Assembly: GCA_019455325.1 (NCBI GenBank)
Contig: JACFMQ010000005.1
Span: 269,017-333,016, forward strand
Direction of reading: 5' to 3'
Source of the DNA: Rhodocyclaceae bacterium
Lineage (GTDB): Bacteria > Pseudomonadota > Gammaproteobacteria > Burkholderiales > Rhodocyclaceae
Length of the DNA stretch: 64,000 bases
The first letter of the stretch is position 1. The number at the start of each line of letters is the position of its first letter. Positions 57,784 through 64,000 of this stretch are shown here, in pieces. The translations under genes were made by a program, and so were the position numbers. The notes beneath the pieces are model-generated. The model had not been told where the DNA came from. It worked only from the letters and a program-made list of their open reading frames with translations, and did no database searches.

Positions 57784-58350
57784 CTATTTGAGGGCCAGCG
57801 GCAGACCGGCGGCGACCAGCGTGACGCCGTCGCAGACGGCGGCGACGCGCTGGTTGAGACGGCCCTGCTCGTCGGCGAAGCAGCGCGACACCGGGTGCAT
57901 CGGCACGATGCCCCAGCCGACTTCGTTGGAAACGAGCAGGATGCGGCCCGGCAGCGTCGCCAGCGCGTCCACCAGCGCCGCCGTCTCGTCGCGCAGCAGC
58001 GGGCAGTCGACGGCCTCGCCGGCTTCCGCCTGGCGCGCCGCGGCGCCGGCGAAGAGCAGGTTGGAGAGCCACAGCGTCAGGCAGTCGACGAGCAGGCAGG
58101 CGTCGGCCGCGGCGTGCGCGCGCAGCGCGGCGGCGAGGTGCAGCGGCGCCTCGACCAGCCCCCAGGCGGCCGGCCGGCGCTCGCGGTGGTGGGCGATGCG
58201 GCGCGCCATCTCGGCGTCGCGCACCTCGGCCGTCGCCACGTAGAGCACGCGCAGGCCGTCCGCCGCGGCGTCCGCCGCCCGCCGTTCGGCGAGCGTGCTC
58301 TTGCCGGAGCGGGCACCGCCGAGAATCAATTGTCGTCTGCCGTCGTTCAT
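57784..58350 (-). CDS. cobU: Adenosylcobinamide kinase / adenosylcobinamide-phosphate guanylyltransferase
   Basis: A 188-residue bifunctional nucleotide-loop enzyme (CobU/CobP). Walker A is [14 protein letters not shown] at residues 9-22; [11 protein letters not shown] and [11 protein letters not shown] (catalytic His) follow, with [13 protein letters not shown] in the middle. It converges on cobQ with a 5-bp gap and diverges from cobT. Confidence 0.94.
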   Translation of the reverse strand: MNDGRRQLILGGARSGKSTLAERRAADAAADGLRVLYVATAEVRDAEMARRIAHHRERRPAAWGLVEAPLHLAAALRAHAAADACLLVDCLTLWLSNLLFAGAAARQAEAGEAVDCPLLRDETAALVDALATLPGRILLVSNEVGWGIVPMHPVSRCFADEQGRLNQRVAAVCDGVTLVAAGLPLALK

Positions 58351-58460
58351 GTCGTCGTCTTCGCGGTTGCCGCAGGGGATGCGGGTATACTCCCGGCGAA
58401 CCCGCGCCGGAGCGTCTTTTCGGTGCCGCCCGCCACCTCATTCTGCCACGAAGCCTTGCG

Positions 58461-59513
58461 ATGAATTTTTCCATTCCCCGCCCGGACCGCGCGCTCGCCG
58501 CCGCCCTGCAGCACAAGATCGACCACAAGACCAAGCCGCTCGGCGCGCTCGGCGAACTGGAACGGCTGGCGCTCAAGGTCGGCCTCGTCCAGCAGAGCCT
58601 CAGCCCGCGCCTCGACCGCCCGCACATGCTCGTCTTCGCCGGCGACCACGGCGCGGCCAAGGCCGGCGTCTCGGCCTTTCCGCAGGACGTCACCTGGCAG
58701 ATGGTGGAGAACTTCCTCGCCGGCGGCGCCGCCATCAACGTCTTCGCGCGCGCCAACGGGCTGGCGCTGACGGTGGTCGACGCCGGCGTCGCGCACGACT
58801 TCGGGCCGCGCGAAGGGCTCGTCGACGCCAAGGTGGCGCCGGGCACGCGCAACTACGTCGAGGCGGCGGCGATGACGCCGGCCGAGCGCGACGAGGCCAT
58901 CGCCCGCGGCGCGGCGATCGCGCGCGAACTGGCTACGGCCGGCTGCAAGGTCGTCGGCTTCGGCGAGATGGGCATCGGCAACACCGCGTCCGCGTCGCTG
59001 ATCACGCATCATCTGACCGGCGCGCCGCTGGTCGACTGCATCGGCCGCGGCACCGGGCTGGACGATCCTGGTCTCGCCCGGAAGCGCGCGCTGCTCGCGC
59101 AGGCCGCCGCCCGCGCCGGGCTGCCGGCGCGCGCCGACGGTGAGCACGCGCTGGCGGTGCTCGCCGAATTCGGCGGCTTCGAGATCGCCATGATGAGCGG
59201 CGCCATGCTCGCCGCCGCCGAGGCCGGCATGGTGCTGCTGATCGACGGCTTCATCGTCGGCGCCGCCTTCCTCGTCGCCGCCCGCCTGCAGCCGGCGATC
59301 GTCGACTACGCGGTGTTCTGCCACCGCTCGGCCGAGCCCGGCCATCAGGCGCAGCTCGCCGCGCTCGGCGGCGAGCCGCTGATCGACCTCGGCCTGCGCC
59401 TCGGCGAGGGCACCGGCGCCGCGCTGGCCTGGCCGCTCCTGCGCGCGGCGGCGGCCTTCCTCGACGAGATGGCCAGCTTCGAGTCGGCGGGCGTCTCGGA
59501 AAAGACCCGATGA
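58461..59513 (+). CDS. cobT: Nicotinate-nucleotide-dimethylbenzimidazole phosphoribosyltransferase
   Basis: A 350-residue enzyme activating the lower-ligand base as alpha-ribazole phosphate. It has [50 protein letters not shown] and a C-terminal [14 protein letters not shown] with the catalytic Glu. It overlaps cobS by 4 nt (ATGA). Confidence 0.95.
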   Translation: MNFSIPRPDRALAAALQHKIDHKTKPLGALGELERLALKVGLVQQSLSPRLDRPHMLVFAGDHGAAKAGVSAFPQDVTWQMVENFLAGGAAINVFARANGLALTVVDAGVAHDFGPREGLVDAKVAPGTRNYVEAAAMTPAERDEAIARGAAIARELATAGCKVVGFGEMGIGNTASASLITHHLTGAPLVDCIGRGTGLDDPGLARKRALLAQAAARAGLPARADGEHALAVLAEFGGFEIAMMSGAMLAAAEAGMVLLIDGFIVGAAFLVAARLQPAIVDYAVFCHRSAEPGHQAQLAALGGEPLIDLGLRLGEGTGAALAWPLLRAAAAFLDEMASFESAGVSEKTR

Positions 59514-60268
59514 ACCGGCTGCGCCGCGAATTCGAATACTTCTTCGGCGCCGTCCGCTTCTTCACGCGCCTGCCGGTGCCGGCCTGGGTCGGCCATTCGC
59601 CGGAGGCGCTCGACCGCTCGGCGCGCTACTTCCCGCTGGTCGGTCTGATCGTCGGTCTGATCGGCGCGCTGGTCTTCGTCTTCGCCTCGTTCTTCTTCCC
59701 GAAGACGCTGGCCGTGCTGCTGGCCATGGCGGCGACGCTGCTCGTCACCGGCGCCTTCCACGAGGACGGCTGGGCCGACACGCTCGACGGCCTCGGCGGC
59801 GGCCACACGCGCGAGCGCGCGCTGGAAATCATGAAGGACTCGCGCCTCGGCAGCTACGGCGCGATCGCGCTCGTGCTCATGCTGCTCGGCAAGTTCATGG
59901 CGCTGATCGAGCTCGACATGGTACTCGTCGCGCCGGCGCTGATCGCCGGCCACGCGCTCTCGCGGCTGTGCGCGGTCAGCCTGCTGCGCTTCCTCGACTA
60001 CGCGCGCGAGGAAGGCAAGGCGAAGCCGCTGGCGACGCGCATCTCCGCCGGCGAGCTGGCGCTCGCCGCCGTTTTCGGCTTGGCCGGGCTGGCTCTGTTG
60101 CCGCCGGCCGGCGCGCTCGCCGGCCTCGTCTTCGCCGTCGTTGCCGCCGCCTTCATGGCGCGCAAGTTCGCGCGGCGCCTCGGCGGCTACACCGGCGACT
60201 GCCTCGGCGCGACGCAGCAGCTCGCCGAGCTGGCGTTCTACTTCGGCCTGCTGTGCAGATTTTCCTGA
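59510..60268 (+). CDS. cobS: Adenosylcobinamide-GDP ribazoletransferase
   Basis: A 252-residue polytopic inner-membrane cobalamin synthase joining adenosylcobinamide-GDP to alpha-ribazole. It has [24 protein letters not shown], the acidic [16 protein letters not shown] motif, [10 protein letters not shown] and [13 protein letters not shown]. It overlaps cobT upstream and cobC downstream (16 bp). Confidence 0.95.
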   Translation: MNRLRREFEYFFGAVRFFTRLPVPAWVGHSPEALDRSARYFPLVGLIVGLIGALVFVFASFFFPKTLAVLLAMAATLLVTGAFHEDGWADTLDGLGGGHTRERALEIMKDSRLGSYGAIALVLMLLGKFMALIELDMVLVAPALIAGHALSRLCAVSLLRFLDYAREEGKAKPLATRISAGELALAAVFGLAGLALLPPAGALAGLVFAVVAAAFMARKFARRLGGYTGDCLGATQQLAELAFYFGLLCRFS

Positions 60269-60816
60269 TCCGCCACCCGCGGCTGCGGGTCGCGCCGGAC
60301 ATCTGCTACGGCCGGCTCGACCTGCCGGCGGTCGACGTCGAGGCCACCGCCGCCGCGCTGCGCGCGCAGTTGCCTGGCGGCCTGCCGGTGATCTCCAGCC
60401 CGCTCGCCCGCTGCCGCGCGCTGGCCGAGGCGCTGCACCCATCGCCGCGGCTGGCGCCGGGGCTGGTGGAGATGCACTTCGGCGAATGGGAGGGCAGGCG
60501 CTGGGACGAGATCGGCGCTGACGCGCTCGACGCCTGGGCCGCCGACCTGCTGCACCACGCGCCGCCCGGCGGCGAGTCGGCGGCTGCGCTGCAGGCGCGC
60601 GTCGTCGCCTGCCTCGATGCGCTGGCCGCGGAAGGGCCGGCGGCCTGCGTCGCGGTCACGCACGCCGGCGTGATGCGCGCGGCGTTCGGCCATGCGCACG
60701 GCCTGCCGGTAGCGCAGTGGACGCAACTGCGCTTCGCCTACGGCGAATGCGTCGCGCTCGACTGGCCAGCGGGTCAGATCGCCGGCAACTGTGTGCGCCC
60801 GTTCGACGGATCGTAG
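60253..60816 (+). CDS. cobC: Alpha-ribazole phosphatase (histidine phosphatase family)
   Basis: A 187-residue phosphatase that removes the 5'-phosphate of alpha-ribazole phosphate or the equivalent cobamide phosphate. The phosphohistidine motif is IFLIRHPRL (RHP in place of the usual RHG), followed by CYGRLDLP, SSPLARCRALA, MHFGEWEGRRWDEI and the second His in VTHAGVMRA. It starts at GTG (60253) inside cobS. Its 3' end overlaps the convergent cyanophycinase-like gene by 43 bp. Confidence 0.88.
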   Translation: MQIFLIRHPRLRVAPDICYGRLDLPAVDVEATAAALRAQLPGGLPVISSPLARCRALAEALHPSPRLAPGLVEMHFGEWEGRRWDEIGADALDAWAADLLHHAPPGGESAAALQARVVACLDALAAEGPAACVAVTHAGVMRAAFGHAHGLPVAQWTQLRFAYGECVALDWPAGQIAGNCVRPFDGS

Positions 60817-61682
60817 ACGCTGCGCGACGGCAGCAGGTGCAGCGTGATGTCGCTGGAGCCGAGCAGCGCGCCGTCGACCGGCGCGATCTGCGCGCGGCGG
60901 GCGTCGAAGACCTTGACGTAGCTGCTGCCGAGGACTTCCCACTGGCGGTCCGGACGGACCAGGATGGCCGCGCCCTCGTCGATGCCGACGCCGAGCAGGT
61001 CGGGCCGCTCGAGCACGACGCTGAGCAGTCGGTTGTGCCGCGAGCGGCGCAGGAAGTGCTGGTCGACGATGACCCCGGGCAGGAAGCCGAAGCCCTCGTC
61101 GAGCTCGAAGAGGCCGCGCGCGATCGCCGGCAGGCCGTCTGCCTCGTCGTCGCCGTAGCGGTTGCCGGTGAGCATGGTGTTCGACATCACCGCCGCGCCG
61201 GCCGAGGTGCCGCCGACGACGGCGCCGGCGTAGTAGCGTTTCTGGATCGCCGCCAGCGCCGGCGTGCCGCGCATCAGCGCCGCCAGCCGCGCCTGGTCGC
61301 CGCCGCAGAACCAGAAGCCGGTGAAACCGGCGAAGCGTTCGGCGGCTGCCTCGTCCTCGGCTTCTTCCCGGCTCAGGTCGATGATGTACGCGTCGGCGCC
61401 GAGCGCGCCCAGTTCGGCGACGACCTCGTCGGCCTCCTCCTCGTCGCCGCTCGTGCTCGCCATCGGAAAGACGGCGATGCGCGCCCGGCCGGGGCCGCCG
61501 GCGAGTTCGACGAAGCGGGCCTGCGCGTCGGGTGGCGTGTCGCCGCCGCCGACGATCAGCAGGTAGCCGTCCGGCGGCGCCGCTTCCGGCGACCAGGCGA
61601 CGTGCGCCGGCAGCAGGCAAAGGCCGGCGATGACGACGAGCGAGGCGAGGAAGCGGCGGGACGGTTTCGACGAGGACGGCAT
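60774..61682 (-). CDS. Cyanophycinase-like serine peptidase (S51 family), exported
   Basis: A 302-residue peptidase S51-fold protein. A signal sequence or anchor (FLASLVVIAGLCLLPAHVA) suggests export. The catalytic serine lies in VVGGTSAGAAVMS; GGGDTP, FWFCGGDQARL and GVIVDQHFLRRSRHNRL are the family segments around the active site. Relatives cleave beta-Asp-Arg dipeptides from cyanophycin or act on Asp-X dipeptides. No cyanophycin synthetase is in the window, so the substrate is open. Confidence 0.85.
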   Translation of the reverse strand: MPSSSKPSRRFLASLVVIAGLCLLPAHVAWSPEAAPPDGYLLIVGGGDTPPDAQARFVELAGGPGRARIAVFPMASTSGDEEEADEVVAELGALGADAYIIDLSREEAEDEAAAERFAGFTGFWFCGGDQARLAALMRGTPALAAIQKRYYAGAVVGGTSAGAAVMSNTMLTGNRYGDDEADGLPAIARGLFELDEGFGFLPGVIVDQHFLRRSRHNRLLSVVLERPDLLGVGIDEGAAILVRPDRQWEVLGSSYVKVFDARRAQIAPVDGALLGSSDITLHLLPSRSVYDPSNGRTQLPAI

Positions 61683-61802
61683 GGGCTTTCCGGTCCGGTT
61701 CGGGGCGGTGCCGGCAGGAGACCCGGCGGCCGGACGAGGGTAGTTCCGCCGGCGGCGAAGCTCAAGTAACGGTTTGTAACGGCGGCGCGGCCCGCCCGGC
61801 GC

Positions 61803-62396
61803 TCAGCCGGCGACGCCGCCCGGGACCAGGCCGGTCTCTTCGTAGATCGCCGGGAAGTCGCTGGCGAATTCGAGGCTCTTCAGCTCGACCGGGTCGCCCG
61901 GCGTCAGCGTCACGATCTCCCAGCCGATGTCGCCGTGGCGGCGGTGGATTTCGATCCTCGCCTCGTCCTGCGCGACGAGCACGTATTCCTGCAGCGACGG
62001 GATGCCGCGATAGGCGATCAGCTTTTCGCGCCGGTCGACGGCCTCGGTGGAGGTCGACAGCACTTCGACGACGAGCTTCGGCGTCTCGACCACCTGATCC
62101 TCGCTGCCGACCGTCAGATGGCGCGGGTCGCAGGTGACCATCACGTCCGGGTAGTAGTAGGCGCCGGCCTTGGCGATGCGCAGCTTGGCGTCGGCGACAA
62201 AGGCGCGGCACGGCGTGCCGCGCAGGTGCGCGCGCAGCAGCGCGAAGACGTTGCCGGCGATGACGTTGTGCCGCAGCGAGGCGCCGGTCATCGCGTAGAC
62301 GTCGCCGCAGACGTACTCGTGGCGCACCGGGCTGCGCACCTCCAGCGCCAAGTAGTCGTCCTCGCTGACCTTGGTGTATTCGGCGATTTTCATCAT
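61803..62396 (-). CDS. Uma2-family endonuclease-fold protein (DUF820)
   Basis: A 197-residue protein of the Uma2/DUF820 family with a restriction-endonuclease-like fold: YTKVSEDDYLALE, VRHEYVCGDVYAMTGAS, YYPDVMVTCDP with the catalytic Asp region and PKLVVEVLSTSTEAVDRREK with E-x-K-like residues. Function is unknown; members are scattered and often mobile. An ATG at 62393 is an alternative start one codon in. Confidence 0.85.
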   Translation of the reverse strand: MMKIAEYTKVSEDDYLALEVRSPVRHEYVCGDVYAMTGASLRHNVIAGNVFALLRAHLRGTPCRAFVADAKLRIAKAGAYYYPDVMVTCDPRHLTVGSEDQVVETPKLVVEVLSTSTEAVDRREKLIAYRGIPSLQEYVLVAQDEARIEIHRRHGDIGWEIVTLTPGDPVELKSLEFASDFPAIYEETGLVPGGVAG

Positions 62397-62439
62397 GGCC
62401 TCCTGCGCGATGCGCCCGTCGCCGATTATGACACGGCCG

Positions 62440-64000
62440 TCAGTGCGCCAGATCCCAGTTCGGCCCGACGCCGACCTCGACGACCAGCGGCACGCGCAGC
62501 TTCGCCACCTGCGTCATCAGACGCGGCAGTTCGACGCGGACCTGCGCCAGCTCGGCGTCCGGGACTTCCAGCACCAGCTCGTCGTGTACCTGCAGGACCA
62601 GCCGCGCCGCCATCTTCCGCTCGTCCAGCCAGCGCTGCACGGCGATCATCGCCAGCTTGATCAGGTCGGCGGCCGTGCCCTGCATCGGCGCGTTGATCGC
62701 CGCGCGCTCGGCGCCCTGGCGGCGGCCGACCTGATTGGCGCGGATGTCGGGCAGCCACAGGCGGCGGCCGAACACCGTCTCGACGCAGCCGTCGCGCTTC
62801 GCCGCGTTGCGCGTCTCCTCCATGTAGCGGGCGACGCCGGGGTAGCGCGCGAAGTAGCGCTCGATGTAGGCCTGCGCGGCGCCGCGTTCGAGGTCGAGCT
62901 GGCGCGCGAGGCCGAAGGCGCTCATGCCGTAGATCAGGCCGAAGTTGATGACCTTGGCGACGCGGCGCTGGTCCGGGCCGACTTCGAGCGGCGTCACGCC
63001 GAAGATCTCGGCGGCGGTGGCCCGGTGCACGTCCTCGCCGGCGGCGAAGGCCGCCAGCAGGCGCGGGTCCTCGGAGAGGTGGGCCATAATGCGCAGCTCG
63101 ATCTGCGAGTAGTCGGCGGAGACGATGCTGCTGCCTTCCGGCGCGACGAAGGCGGCGCGGATGCGGCGGCCCTCGGCGGTGCGCACCGGGATGTTCTGCA
63201 GGTTCGGCTCCGAGCTGGCCAGCCGGCCGGTAATCACGCTTGCCTGCGAGAAGCTGGTGTGTACGCGGCCGGTGTCCGGATTGACCATGCGCGGCAGCTT
63301 GTCGGCGTAGGTGCTCTTCAGCTTCGAGAGCTGGCGCGTTTCCAGCAGCACCTTCGGCAGCGGGTAGTCGAGCGCCAGTTCGGAGAGCACCTCCTCGTCG
63401 GTCGAGGGCGTGCCCGACGGCGTCTTCTTCTGCACCGGCAGGCCGAGCTTGCCGAACAGGATCTCGGCGAGCTGCTTCGGCGAATTCAGGTTGAACGGCT
63501 GGCCGGCGAGTTCGTGCGCCTTGCCTTCGAGCGCGATCAACTGCAGGCCGAGCTCGTGGCTGTGCTGCGCGAGCAGCGCGGCGTCGATCAGGATGCCGTT
63601 GCGCTCCATGCGGAAGAGCACTTCGCGCACCGGCATCTCGATCTCGCGGTAGATGCGCTTCAGCCCGTCCTCGGCGTCGATGCGCGGCAGCAAGGCGCGG
63701 TGCACCTGCAGCGTGATGTCGGAATCCTCGGCCGAATATTTGGCGGCCATGTCGACGTCGACCTGGTCGAAGCCGATCTGCTTGGCGCCCTTGCCGCACA
63801 GCGACTCGTAGGAGATGGTGTCGAGGCCGAGGTGGCGCGAGGCGAGCTGGCCGAGGTCGTGGCCCCGGTCCGATTCGAGCACGTAGGATTCGAGCAGCGT
63901 GTCGTGCGCGACGCCGGCGAGCGCGATGCCGTGGTTGGCGAGGACGTGCTGGTCGTATTTCAGGTGCTGGCCAAGCTTCCGGTGCCGCGGCGATTCGAGC
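62440..64000 (-). CDS. polA: DNA polymerase I (C-terminal part; 5' end beyond the window)
   Basis: The frame runs through the right edge without a stop. It begins (partial) LGQHLKYDQHVLANHGIALAG and HDTLLESYVLES, the end of the 3'-5' exonuclease domain, then AAKYSAEDSDITLQVH. The polymerase domain follows with STDEEVL, TGRLASSEPNLQNIPVRT, SADYSQIELRIMAHLS (motif A), RRVAKVINFGLIYGMSAFGL (motif B) and LQVHDELVLEVP (motif C), ending ...GVGPNWDLAH. The protein performs repair and Okazaki fragment processing. The N-terminal 5' nuclease domain lies outside. Confidence 0.95.
   Translation of the reverse strand, partial: LESPRHRKLGQHLKYDQHVLANHGIALAGVAHDTLLESYVLESDRGHDLGQLASRHLGLDTISYESLCGKGAKQIGFDQVDVDMAAKYSAEDSDITLQVHRALLPRIDAEDGLKRIYREIEMPVREVLFRMERNGILIDAALLAQHSHELGLQLIALEGKAHELAGQPFNLNSPKQLAEILFGKLGLPVQKKTPSGTPSTDEEVLSELALDYPLPKVLLETRQLSKLKSTYADKLPRMVNPDTGRVHTSFSQASVITGRLASSEPNLQNIPVRTAEGRRIRAAFVAPEGSSIVSADYSQIELRIMAHLSEDPRLLAAFAAGEDVHRATAAEIFGVTPLEVGPDQRRVAKVINFGLIYGMSAFGLARQLDLERGAAQAYIERYFARYPGVARYMEETRNAAKRDGCVETVFGRRLWLPDIRANQVGRRQGAERAAINAPMQGTAADLIKLAMIAVQRWLDERKMAARLVLQVHDELVLEVPDAELAQVRVELPRLMTQVAKLRVPLVVEVGVGPNWDLAH

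Noticed and set aside
55951-58460. Cobalamin riboswitch near cbiB/cobQ or cobT
   Set aside because: No B12 box (GCCACTG) or conserved core was found in either intergenic region.

Overview
The window is a piece of a high-GC betaproteobacterial chromosome, most likely from the Rhodocyclales (Azospira/Thauera/Dechloromonas type). This rests on gene content only: the zapD-coaE-yacG neighbourhood, a MutT-ThiE fusion beside a DUF815 ATPase, a quinol-dependent nitric oxide reductase with NsrR, and a full NtrBC/GlnA/AmtB nitrogen system. No rRNA, tRNA or CRISPR array was seen. Both edges cut genes: a LysR-family 3' end on the left and polA on the right.

Layout. (1) 0.3-11.3 kb: a MASE4-PAS hybrid kinase overlapping a REC-EAL phosphodiesterase, amtB with a sigma54 promoter, a Cache-PAS-GGDEF diguanylate cyclase, mltA, the DUF815 ATPase and a Nudix-ThiE protein. 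(2) 11.3-31.4 kb: an accessory block lying between mutT and yacG, which are direct convergent neighbours in E. coli. It holds a guanidine-II riboswitch with gdx, a Fur-box-preceded PepSY operon, a TonB-receptor remnant, an alpha-E/ATP-grasp/Anbu cluster, a MazEF-like pair, and three FecI-FecR-TonB receptor modules in tandem. Each module has the same promoter plus Fur-like operator layout. (3) 31.4-37.8 kb: yacG, a toxin-antitoxin pair, zapD, coaE, a SPOR protein, a TrpB2-type enzyme, coaX and birA. (4) 37.9-44.5 kb: ntrC, ntrB, a DUF4124 gene, glnA with sigma54 promoter and NtrC sites, a rhodanese and nadA. (5) 44.6-53 kb: norB (qNor) and nsrR, flanked on both sides by large GGDEF-EAL proteins. 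(6) 53-60.8 kb: cobalamin salvage and lower-ligand assembly (btuF-like, cobD, cbiB, cobQ, cobU, cobT, cobS, cobC). (7) 60.8-64 kb: a cyanophycinase-like protease, a Uma2 protein and the C-terminal two thirds of polA.

Three regulatory themes connect the genes. Iron: Fur-like sites precede the PepSY operon and all three sigma factors, and each receptor carries an STN signalling domain that would report to its own FecR/FecI pair. Nitrogen: NtrBC is encoded here, and NtrC/sigma54 sites precede both amtB and glnA. c-di-GMP: four turnover proteins lie in 64 kb, two of them bracketing the NO detoxification genes.

Four copies of a long palindromic repeat built from GCAGAG units lie at gene borders between 36 and 56 kb. 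One copy appears to be translated as most of the signal peptide of the cobalamin-binding protein.
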